Source of the DNA: a virus
Virus record (IMG/VR): IMGVR_UViG_3300037285_000062
Span: 1-34,542 of that record
Strand: one strand, 5' to 3'
Length of the DNA stretch: 34,542 bases
This document shows positions 15,266-21,969 of this stretch, piece after piece. The translations under genes and the position numbers were made by a program. The number at the start of each line of letters is the position of its first letter. Positions within the stretch are counted from its first letter, which is position 1. Under the pieces are notes generated by a model. The model saw nothing but the letters and a program-made list of their open reading frames with translations, made no database searches and was not told the DNA's origin.

Positions 15266-16330
15266 TGTGACGAATTTGCATTTGTGCAACCAAACATTGC
15301 TGAAGAATTTTGGGCATCAATTTCGCCTACACTGGCAACTGGTGGACGCGCAATTATCACAAGCACACCAAACTCAGATGAAGATACATTTGCTACTATT
15401 TGGAAAGATGCCGAAAAGAGATTTGACGAATATGGCGTTGAACAAGAATTAGGCATCAATGGATTCCGTAGTTTTATCTCAGAGTGGCACGAGCATCCGG
15501 ATAGAGACGAAGAGTGGAAAAAAGGCGAGGTTGGCCGTATCGGCGAGGAACGTTTCCGCCGCGAGTATGGCTGCGAGTTCTTGGTATTTGACGAGACGCT
15601 AATACACTCACTTAAACTTGCTACATTAGAAGGAGAAGCGCCTTTATTGAATATGGGCCATACACGATGGTATAAAAGACCAAGTTCAAAATACAGCTAT
15701 GTGGTGTCACTTGATCCTGCTATGGGTACAGGCGGCAACAACGCAGCATTACAAATATATGAAATTCCTACGTATGAACAAGTTGGGGAATGGTGTCACA
15801 ACGAAACCGGAATCCCTGGCCAGGTTCGTGTATTAAAAGATATCTGCCAATATATTGCTGACGAAACCAAGAGCGGCGGCGACAACATATACTGGAGCGT
15901 TGAGAACAATGGATTAGGCGAAGCAGCACTGATTGTAATCAACGATTATGGCGAAGAAAATATACCAGGATTGTTTATCAGTGAGCCTATGAGAAAAGGT
16001 CATGTAAGAAAGTTTCGCAAAGGATTTAACACCACACACGGTGCGAAAATGACCATTTGCGCAAGATTAAAAACAATGATTGAAAACGATCAACTGTTGT
16101 TGCGAAGCAAACCGCTTATATCTGAATTAAAAAATTATGTCAAGTCGAATACCAGTTTTCAAGCAAAGCAAGGACACGGCGACGACTTAGTTAGTTCTAC
16201 ATTACTTGCATTGAGAATGATCACAGTGATCAAAGATTGGGACCCGTCGATATACAATACTTTCATACATCTTGAGCCAGACGAGGATTACGAGCAGCCA
16301 ATGCCCATCTTTGTCAGCAGTAGCTTTTGA
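14930..16330 (+). CDS. gp17: C-intein fused to terminase large subunit gp17, C-terminal fragment
   Basis: The protein has 466 residues. AAGGA at 14920-14924 precedes the ATG. Residues 1-112 are the C-intein. From Cys113 the sequence is terminase: C-D-E-F-A-F (Walker B acidic pair D114-E115), 'GGRAIITSTPNSDED' (coupling motif), then the RNase H-type nuclease with 'VVSLDPAMGTGGNNAAL' (D262), 'WSVENNGLGEAALIVI' (E324) and 'KQGHGDDLVSSTLLAL' (D418/D419). After splicing, 174 + 354 residues give a 528-residue gp17, close to marine relatives and shorter than T4 (610). The spliced junction L-L-Y-C-D-E-F-A-F restores a normal Walker B. Splicing is therefore essential for packaging unless an unsplit copy exists elsewhere. 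Confidence 0.95.
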   Translation: MKQIYAPNTEYEILTPNGWEEFEGIFLNENANKESCKITFTDGTFVTATLEHRFFINGVETRVNDIIVGDRLDSHNTIKTVADLTSVVLEDTYEIFNAENHVIIANNINSHQCDEFAFVQPNIAEEFWASISPTLATGGRAIITSTPNSDEDTFATIWKDAEKRFDEYGVEQELGINGFRSFISEWHEHPDRDEEWKKGEVGRIGEERFRREYGCEFLVFDETLIHSLKLATLEGEAPLLNMGHTRWYKRPSSKYSYVVSLDPAMGTGGNNAALQIYEIPTYEQVGEWCHNETGIPGQVRVLKDICQYIADETKSGGDNIYWSVENNGLGEAALIVINDYGEENIPGLFISEPMRKGHVRKFRKGFNTTHGAKMTICARLKTMIENDQLLLRSKPLISELKNYVKSNTSFQAKQGHGDDLVSSTLLALRMITVIKDWDPSIYNTFIHLEPDEDYEQPMPIFVSSSF

Positions 16331-16336
16331 TAAATA
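16329..16336 (+). promoter_or_regulatory. Late promoter GATAAATA abutting a start codon
   Basis: The octamer overlaps the gp17 stop (TGA) and is followed by ATAGT and the ATG at 16342. This is the same five-base spacing as at 9451, and 17 of 18 bases are shared with that site. No Shine-Dalgarno. Confidence 0.6.
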
Positions 16337-16341
16337 ATAGT

Positions 16342-17799
16342 ATGAAAAACCTAGATCGCATTGGTGCAGAATTATTCAATAAAATTCGAGGACGTTTTCC
16401 TAACGTAACCATTGGCGACGAAGAAGGCAACGTGACAAATGTACCAGAAGAAGCCCGTTATTACGATTTTTCGTATATGAGTAATGGTGAAGAACTTGGC
16501 AAGATTAGCGTAAGTCTTGATGACGATACCGGAGTTTCGGTTATAGTTAGCAAAGACTTAGTAGCAGATCAAGACGAAGATGTGCAGGATGTATGGTATG
16601 ATTTTTTAAGAGAGCTTCGAAGGTTTTCTAAAAAGAGATTAATGCCATTTTCTGTACGTGATATAAACAAAAAACAATTAAACAAAAAAGATTATTACTT
16701 TTTAGCAAAAAATCGTTCTGGAGATGATCAGATGTCTGAATCAAAAATGTATGGTACACTGAATACCAGTTATCAAAAAATAGGTAATGCTAGGTTGGCA
16801 ATCAAGCATTCACAGCCTATTAACGTAGAGAGCGCTAATAGCAGAACTCAAAAAATTAAAGCAATTTATGTTGAATCGCCAGAGGGTGAGAGATTTAAGT
16901 ATCCATTCAAGCACCTAAGCGGTGCCCGTGCAATGGCAATGCATGTTAGCGAAGGCGGCAATGCATATGACGATTTTGGAAAGTATATTTCAGGACTGTC
17001 AGAAGAAGCATCTAAGCTGCGCAAGTTTACCCAATATATTGGCCGAAGTTCGGTTATGGCAGAAACACTAGGCGGCTATAAAGACATTGTCAAAGGCAGA
17101 GTTACTGAAGTTAAAAAAGAAATTATAGGCTTGCAAAAGGCAGCTTATTATCAAGAAGCAATTGCAAAGTTTACTCCGGCATTGATTGAGGATGTTCCGG
17201 ACGAAGTTTCAGAAAACTGGATTGATCAACTTACTATCAAACAATTTAATGAAGAGCTAACTGATATTTTTCCATACATATATCGCTTAGTTGGAGAAGC
17301 AACAAAAGCCAAAGAGTTGTCGTATGACGATCTTGTAGCAGAAGCAAAACCAGACTTCCTTGACATGGACAAAGATGGCGACAAAAAAGAGCCAATGAAA
17401 AAAGCAGTTAAGGATAAGAAGTCCAAGGACGATGTAGCAATCGAAAGCGCGATTGATAGGTTAATGGGACAATGGAGCGAGTCAGATGACGACGACAAAG
17501 TTCCTACTGACGATTCAAACATTAGCGACGAGGAACCTGCAAAAACTCCAATTGGCGAGTTTATTCTTAGTTATTTTGACAGAGAGACTGGAAAATTTCC
17601 AAAAGGCGAAACAGCAGTACTAACTGCTGTACAAAAGGAGTATGGCGATCAGTTTGTAAAACCATCTGTAAAGTTTATACAAAAGGTGGAAAGCGCCAAT
17701 CTTTCCCAACAGCAACAAGACGCACCATCAGTACAAGAACAACCACAAGACACACAGGCACACGACACAGCAAGGCTAAGACACCTATCCGGAATGTAA
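16342..17799 (+). CDS. Probable virion-module protein with DxDxDG motif, function unknown
   Basis: The protein has 485 residues from the ATG at 16342. A TTG five codons earlier would place the promoter inside the gene, so I prefer the ATG. Residues 1-115 form an alpha-beta domain ('LDRIGAELFNKIRGRFPNVTIGDEEGNVTNVPEEARYYDFSY'). Residues 165-325 are rich in helices, with 'HLSGARAMAMHVSEGGNAYDDFGKYISGLSEEASKLRKF'. About residues 333-355 hold 'EAKPDFLDMDKDGDKKEPMK', shared with the 330-residue protein at 12393. A Gln-rich tail ends it. I recall related long proteins near gp17 in marine T4-like phages but no defined role. The late promoter suggests a virion protein. Confidence 0.65.
   Translation: MKNLDRIGAELFNKIRGRFPNVTIGDEEGNVTNVPEEARYYDFSYMSNGEELGKISVSLDDDTGVSVIVSKDLVADQDEDVQDVWYDFLRELRRFSKKRLMPFSVRDINKKQLNKKDYYFLAKNRSGDDQMSESKMYGTLNTSYQKIGNARLAIKHSQPINVESANSRTQKIKAIYVESPEGERFKYPFKHLSGARAMAMHVSEGGNAYDDFGKYISGLSEEASKLRKFTQYIGRSSVMAETLGGYKDIVKGRVTEVKKEIIGLQKAAYYQEAIAKFTPALIEDVPDEVSENWIDQLTIKQFNEELTDIFPYIYRLVGEATKAKELSYDDLVAEAKPDFLDMDKDGDKKEPMKKAVKDKKSKDDVAIESAIDRLMGQWSESDDDDKVPTDDSNISDEEPAKTPIGEFILSYFDRETGKFPKGETAVLTAVQKEYGDQFVKPSVKFIQKVESANLSQQQQDAPSVQEQPQDTQAHDTARLRHLSGM
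17339..17420 (+). repeat. Dispersed 82-bp coding repeat, copy 2
   Basis: This is the partner of 13255-13336, exactly 4084 bases downstream and in the same orientation. It is internal to the 485-residue protein, whereas copy 1 is near the C-terminus of its protein. Confidence 0.85.
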
Positions 17800-17835
17800 T
17801 TTTTCTTCATAATTAATTAAAATAAAGATAGACAA

Positions 17836-17936
17836 GATAAATAAAATAGTGTAGTATAATACTTGTACTGCACTACAAACAGGCAATACGAATAAGAACA
17901 AATAAAGACACATAGGCAATAGCATTAACAGGAGGC
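17836..17936 (+). promoter_or_regulatory. gp32 leader: promoter-like octamer, hairpin, unstructured A-rich leader and perfect Shine-Dalgarno
   Basis: GATAAATA at 17836-17843 is a late-type octamer. Directly after it, TAGTGTAGTA (17847-17856) pairs with TACTGCACTA (17866-17875) with one G-U wobble around a nine-base loop. The following ~55 bases are A-rich and look unstructured, then AGGAGG (17930-17935) lies seven bases before the ATG. T4 gene 32 is repressed by its own protein, which nucleates at a 5' structured element and coats the unstructured leader. This layout would suit the same control, but that is inference. Confidence 0.45.
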
Positions 17937-17942
17937 ATAACT

Positions 17943-18932
17943 ATGGCATCACTAGCAGAAATTAGAGCTAAACTAAAAGAACAAGAATCTCGCACAGGTG
18001 GAAATAAAACCGGGGGCGATAACGCAATTTACCCATTTTGGAACATGAACGAAGGTGACACTTCTACTATTAGATTCCTACCAGACGGTAACGAAGACAA
18101 CACATTTTTCTGGACAGAACGTTTGATGATCAAACTTCCCTTTGCAGGTATCAAAGGTGAGACTGATTCTCGCCCGGTACAAGTGCCAGTTCCGTGTATG
18201 GAAATGTATGGAGAAAGCTGCCCGATACTTGCAGAAGTACGCGGATGGTTTAAAGACCCTAGTTTGGAAGACATGGGCAGAAAGTATTGGAAAAAGAGAT
18301 CGTACATTTTCCAAGGCTTGGTAACAGATAATGCACTAAAGGAAGATAGCACTCCTGAGAACCCAGTTCGCAGATTTATTATCGGCCCGCAGATCTTTAA
18401 GATTATCAAAGCAGCACTTATGGATCCGGATATGGAAGAGCTACCAACAGATTATGCCGGTGGCGTGGACTTCCGTTTAACCAAGTCCAGCAAGGGTGGT
18501 TATGCAGACTATTCAACATCAAATTGGGCACGTAGAGATCGTCCTCTATCTGATGAGGAATTAGCTGCTGTTAACACTAACGGATTGCTAGACCTTGGAG
18601 ACTTCCTTCCTAAGAAGCCGTCGGACATCGAAGTTAAAGTACTAACTGAAATGTTCGAAGCAAGTGTTGATGGTGAACCATACGATCCAGATCGCTGGAG
18701 TCAATACTTCCGGCCAGCTGGAATGGCTCAGCGCACAGGCGATCCAAACAAGGCACCGGTAACACCAGTTGCAACACCGGCTGCAACGCCAGCAGCTACT
18801 AAGACTGAAGACGTTCCGTCTAAGTCTAACGCTGAAGTAGCACAAGAATCAGCACCTGCTCCTGCTCCGGCAGAAAACGCAGGCGGCGCGCAGGATATCC
18901 TTGCAATGATTCGCTCACGTCAAAACACATAA
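17943..18932 (+). CDS. gp32: Single-stranded DNA-binding protein gp32
   Basis: The protein has 329 residues and the best ribosome-binding site seen here (AGGAGG). The N-terminal basic stretch 'LAEIRAKLKEQESR' corresponds to the cooperative-binding LAST-type region. The core 'FWNMNEGDTSTIRFLPDGNEDNTFFWTERLMIKLPF' and 'CPILAEVRGWFKDP', then 'KKRSYIFQGLVTDNAL' and 'RRFIIGPQIFKIIKA' follow gp32 order. Of the zinc ligands known in T4 (His and three Cys), only a C-x7-C pair is obvious ('PCMEMYGESCPIL'). The last 60 residues are Ala-, Pro- and Thr-rich and end 'GGAQDILAMIRSRQ', as in marine relatives, unlike T4's acidic tail. It protects ssDNA and works with UvsX and UvsY downstream. Confidence 0.95.
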   Translation: MASLAEIRAKLKEQESRTGGNKTGGDNAIYPFWNMNEGDTSTIRFLPDGNEDNTFFWTERLMIKLPFAGIKGETDSRPVQVPVPCMEMYGESCPILAEVRGWFKDPSLEDMGRKYWKKRSYIFQGLVTDNALKEDSTPENPVRRFIIGPQIFKIIKAALMDPDMEELPTDYAGGVDFRLTKSSKGGYADYSTSNWARRDRPLSDEELAAVNTNGLLDLGDFLPKKPSDIEVKVLTEMFEASVDGEPYDPDRWSQYFRPAGMAQRTGDPNKAPVTPVATPAATPAATKTEDVPSKSNAEVAQESAPAPAPAENAGGAQDILAMIRSRQNT

Positions 18933-18937
18933 AATTA

Positions 18938-18977
18938 AATAATAGCCCTGTCTACTGAAATATTCAGGGCTATTATT
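18938..18977 (+). terminator. Rho-independent terminator after gp32
   Basis: AATAATAGCCCTG (18938-18950) and CAGGGCTATTATT (18965-18977) form a perfect 13-bp stem with a 14-base loop, followed by CTTT. It separates gp32 from uvsX. Confidence 0.85.
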
Positions 18978-19000
18978 CTTTGGCTTAATAGGAGAAATTA

Positions 19001-20107
19001 ATGGCTACTAAATCATTTGATCCCTCGAAATTTCGCAATAGTTTAACAAAATCTATTCAAGGAATGAGTTCGGGATTCCACGACCCAACAGATTGGGTCT
19101 CAACAGGAAACTTTGCACTTAACTATTTGATTAGCGGAGACTTTAGTAAAGGTATTCCGCTAGGCAAAGTAAGTGTTTTTGCAGGCGAGTCAGGCGCTGG
19201 CAAATCTTTCATCTGTTCTGGTACACTTGTACGTGAGGCACAGAAGCAAGGAATTTTCGTAGTTCTCGTTGACACTGAGAACGCACTAGACGAGAGCTGG
19301 TTAAAAGCTCTCGATGTAGACACCGACGACAGTAAAATGTTGAAACTCAACATGGCAATGATCGACGATGTTGCTAAAACAATTCACATGTTTATGAAAG
19401 ACTACAGAGACATGGCAGAGGAAGATCGACCAAAGGTACTCTTTGTTGTTGATTCGTTGGGCATGCTTATGTCGCCAACAGAACTTAATCAGTTTGAAGC
19501 CGGTGACATGAAAGGTGACTTTGGTCGTAAGGCCAAGCAACTTAAAGCACTTGTTACTAACTGTGTTAACATGTTTGGTTCTTACAACGTAGGTATGGTT
19601 GTTACCAACCACACTTATCAAAGTCAAGATATGTTTGACCCAGACGATAAGATTTCAGGCGGACAAGGTTTTATCTATGCATCATCGATTGTTGTTGCTA
19701 TGAAGAAGCTGAAGCTAAAGGAAGATGTAAACGGTGTTAAATCGGCAACTGTACATGGTATTCGAGCCAAGTGCAAGATAATGAAAACACGGTATTCGAA
19801 GCCGTTTGAAAGTGTCGAAGTGCGTATTCCTTACGCAACAGGCATGGACCCATACAGTGGGTTGTTTGACTTGTTTGACGGAAATGGTCTACTTGAAAAA
19901 AAGGGAAACCGGTACGAGTATGTCATGGAAGACGGAGAAGTGATTCTTGAATTCCGCAAAAGATGGACAGGCGATCTCCTTGATCGCGCAATGGCCGATT
20001 TTCTTGTTAAGAAAGAAAAAGCGTTAACAGCCAAATCTAACGGAGAAAGCGAACCCGAAGTTGAAGAAGTTGACACTGCTGATTATGTCGAGGAGCAAGA
20101 AGAATGA
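19001..20107 (+). CDS. uvsX: UvsX RecA-like recombinase
   Basis: The protein has 368 residues. AGGAGA precedes the ATG. Walker A G-E-S-G-A-G-K-S is at residues 62-69, Walker B 'KVLFVVDSLGML' at ~145-156 (D151), and the DNA-binding loop region contains 'LNQFEAGDMKGDFGRKAKQLKALV' and 'GMVVTNHTYQSQDMFDPDDKISGGQGF'. The C-terminus is very acidic (E-V-E-E-V-D-T-A-D-Y-V-E-E-Q-E-E). UvsX forms filaments on ssDNA coated by gp32 and, helped by UvsY, drives strand invasion for repair and recombination-dependent replication. Length is close to T4 UvsX (about 390). The stop overlaps the next start (ATGA). Confidence 0.97.
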   Translation: MATKSFDPSKFRNSLTKSIQGMSSGFHDPTDWVSTGNFALNYLISGDFSKGIPLGKVSVFAGESGAGKSFICSGTLVREAQKQGIFVVLVDTENALDESWLKALDVDTDDSKMLKLNMAMIDDVAKTIHMFMKDYRDMAEEDRPKVLFVVDSLGMLMSPTELNQFEAGDMKGDFGRKAKQLKALVTNCVNMFGSYNVGMVVTNHTYQSQDMFDPDDKISGGQGFIYASSIVVAMKKLKLKEDVNGVKSATVHGIRAKCKIMKTRYSKPFESVEVRIPYATGMDPYSGLFDLFDGNGLLEKKGNRYEYVMEDGEVILEFRKRWTGDLLDRAMADFLVKKEKALTAKSNGESEPEVEEVDTADYVEEQEE

Positions 20108-20328
20108 ACGAAGACCAGATAGCCGATATTTGGAATTTATTCAAGGAATATCTTGATAAGAAGCATATCGAACTTGCAGCAGAAAAGTATGTTGATTTGT
20201 TAGCTGACTACGGTGCTGACGATATGACCCTTAAGGAAGTTAGTGGAACCGACAAGTTTTTAGATCACGCTATTAATTACTACCTTGATCTAGACGACGA
20301 CACCGACGACGAGGATGAAGAGGACTAA
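20104..20328 (+). CDS. Small acidic protein between uvsX and uvsY, function unknown
   Basis: The protein has 74 residues: 'MNEDQIADIWNLFKEYLDKKHIELAAEKYVDLLADYGADD', then a run of Asp and Glu at the C-terminus. It overlaps the uvsX stop by four bases and ends two bases before uvsY, so it is translated as part of the uvsX-uvsY operon. I recall the same small gene beside uvsX in marine T4-like phages. The two predicted helices and acidic tail could mimic DNA or contact UvsX or UvsY, but no function is established to my knowledge. Confidence 0.75.
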   Translation: MNEDQIADIWNLFKEYLDKKHIELAAEKYVDLLADYGADDMTLKEVSGTDKFLDHAINYYLDLDDDTDDEDEED

Positions 20329-20330
20329 GC

Positions 20331-20786
20331 ATGGGATGGTACAGCAAAGTGTCTAACGACATTACTCAAATTCCAAGTGCTATACAATACTTTGAAAGCG
20401 AGCTGGCAACAGCTCGCTTTGAAACCCAAATTAAAGGTAGTATTGAAAAAGCAGCATCAATGATGCCAGGAATTGTAGAACAGAGATTCAATCAGCTTCA
20501 AGAAATCGAAGCCATACTTGAATACTTAAACATCGAGCTACGCAAGTTGCGCAGTTCATTTTTTAGAAAGTATTTAGAAAACTATCAACGTGCATTATCC
20601 AGTCGTGACTGCGAAAAGTATGTCGACGGCGAATCAGATGTGTGCGACTACGAACAATTAATCAATGAGTTTGCCCTACTTCGAAACAAATGGCTGGGTG
20701 TTCTAAAGGGCCTTGATCAAAAACAATGGCAAATGACAAACATTGTTAAACTAAGAGTAGCAGGAATGGATGATGCAGCAATATAG
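20331..20786 (+). CDS. uvsY: UvsY recombination mediator
   Basis: The protein has 151 residues, close to T4 UvsY (137). It is helical throughout. It carries 'YLENYQRALSSRDCEKYVDGESDVCDYEQLINEFALLRNKWLGVLKGLDQKQWQMTNIVKLRVAGMDDA', which has the UvsY pattern of a R-Y-x-x-x-x-L-S-x-R-D-A-x-K-Y-V-D-G segment followed by N-K-W-x-G-x-L-x-G-L-E-x-K-x-W-x-I-x-N-I-V-K-L-R. UvsY forms rings that load UvsX onto gp32-covered ssDNA. Its place two genes after uvsX supports this. Its end overlaps the following glycosyltransferase-like gene. Confidence 0.85.
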   Translation: MGWYSKVSNDITQIPSAIQYFESELATARFETQIKGSIEKAASMMPGIVEQRFNQLQEIEAILEYLNIELRKLRSSFFRKYLENYQRALSSRDCEKYVDGESDVCDYEQLINEFALLRNKWLGVLKGLDQKQWQMTNIVKLRVAGMDDAAI

Positions 20787-21328
20787 TATACTACTTGGAT
20801 GCGATCAGTTGTATTACAACAACTGGAGTATAGAGTTATTAAAGTCTATACACTATCATAATCCGTGGATCAAATTAAGATGCCACGTTGTTAATCCAGT
20901 CAATTTAATAAAACTCGACTTTGTTACATACACCACAGAAGACATTAATTTTGCAAACGATACTTCAAAGATATCTTACTTACAATCTGCTAGATTTATA
21001 GCTGCTAGTAAAATTTCAATGTCTGAAAGCTTTATTACACTTGATTGCGATACAATATGTACAAGAAGTTTTACACAGGATGATTTTGCAGAATTATTTG
21101 ACAATCCTTATGTTATGCAACATCATAAACAAGATCGATGGTTAGTGGGAATGGGGACGTGACCAAAATATACTTTCAGAGTTAGATAAGAAATACAATT
21201 TTGTGCCAGTTAACAAAAAATGGATAGTAAGTGGAAAGAATACACATAATTCAATTTTCCTAACATTAAAAGGTGATCAGAAAACTACTGATAAATATCT
21301 TAAAACATTTAATAGATTTAAGATATAA
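20770..21328 (+). pseudogene. Glycosyltransferase-like gene broken by a +1 frameshift
   Basis: The first frame (20770-21162, 130 residues) has a GT-A-like start 'YSILLGCDQLYYNNWSIELLKSIHYHNPW' and a D-x-D motif in 'FITLDCDTICTRSF'. It stops just after 'DRWLVGMG'. Past 21152 another frame continues without a stop to 21328: 'GRDQNILSELDKKYNFVPVNKKWIV' and 'NSIFLTLKGDQKTTDKYLKTFNRFKI'. Removing one G from GGGG at 21153-21156 joins the two into one ~186-residue protein. It could be a sequencing or assembly error in the G run, a real pseudogene or programmed frameshifting. The ATG at 20773 has AGGA at better spacing than 20770. The gene starts inside the uvsY end and opens the glycan island. Confidence 0.65.
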
Positions 21329-21330
21329 AA

Positions 21331-21954
21331 ATGAAAAAAGTTTATGAATATTGGCTGCCTGACACTGATACACATTTTGAGGGGCAGATTGCTAGATCTG
21401 TAAAAGACGGAGGTCCTGCTCAATATCAACATGATATTAGAACCGAAGCATATAAGTATGTAACTGATTTTAACCTATGTGTTGATGTTGGTGCAAATGT
21501 AGGACTATGGACAAAGCAGCTATCTCAGCATTTTAAGAAAGTAATTGCGTTTGAACCAATTGCAGAAGTATTTAAATGCTTAGAGAAAAATGTTGCAGAC
21601 TTGTGTGTAGACCTTAACTGTTTTGCATTAGGAAATGCTAACAGCACAGTTGATTTAGTCTATAACTGCACTAACACAGGTGCAACATACGTTGATAAGT
21701 CGTCATTAGGAATTGGTGCAATTACTGTTAAACGTCTTGACGATTTAAAATTACCCAAGTTTGGAATGATTAAGCTAGACTGTGAACAATACGAGATTGA
21801 AGTATTAAAAGGTGCAATAGAAACTATATTAATGTACAAGCCAATTATTGTATGCGAGCAACATGTAAAAGTAAAAGATGCTGGTAACTTTTTAAAAGAG
21901 TTAGGTGCAAAAGAAATTACTAGTATTCGAAAAGACTACATATTTGGTTGGTAA
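21331..21954 (+). CDS. FkbM-family SAM-dependent methyltransferase
   Basis: The protein has 207 residues. The SAM-binding glycine loop is V-D-V-G-A-N-V-G (residues 51-58), followed by 'VIAFEPIAEVFKCLEKNV' (acidic residue at the end of strand 2), 'FALGNANSTVDLVYN', and the FkbM signature 'GMIKLDCEQYEIEVLKGA'. The family O-methylates sugars and other small hydroxyl compounds. Next to glycosyltransferase-like genes and a nucleotidyltransferase, methyl capping of a glycan is likely. No strong Shine-Dalgarno precedes the ATG. A GATAAATA lies at 21290-21297 within the broken gene upstream. Confidence 0.85.
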   Translation: MKKVYEYWLPDTDTHFEGQIARSVKDGGPAQYQHDIRTEAYKYVTDFNLCVDVGANVGLWTKQLSQHFKKVIAFEPIAEVFKCLEKNVADLCVDLNCFALGNANSTVDLVYNCTNTGATYVDKSSLGIGAITVKRLDDLKLPKFGMIKLDCEQYEIEVLKGAIETILMYKPIIVCEQHVKVKDAGNFLKELGAKEITSIRKDYIFGW

Positions 21955-21969
21955 TGATTAAGTACTAGT

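Noticed and set aside
17829-17860. TAGACA and TATAAT as a sigma-70 promoter for gp32
   Set aside because: Spacing is 20 bases and the TATAAT falls within the hairpin arm and loop. The octamer at 17836 is the better candidate.
21290-21297. GATAAATA inside the frameshifted glycosyltransferase, 33 bases before the FkbM gene
   Set aside because: It could drive FkbM, but it is read as T-D-K-Y in the restored frame and the surrounding island shows no other late promoters. Kept only as a mention.
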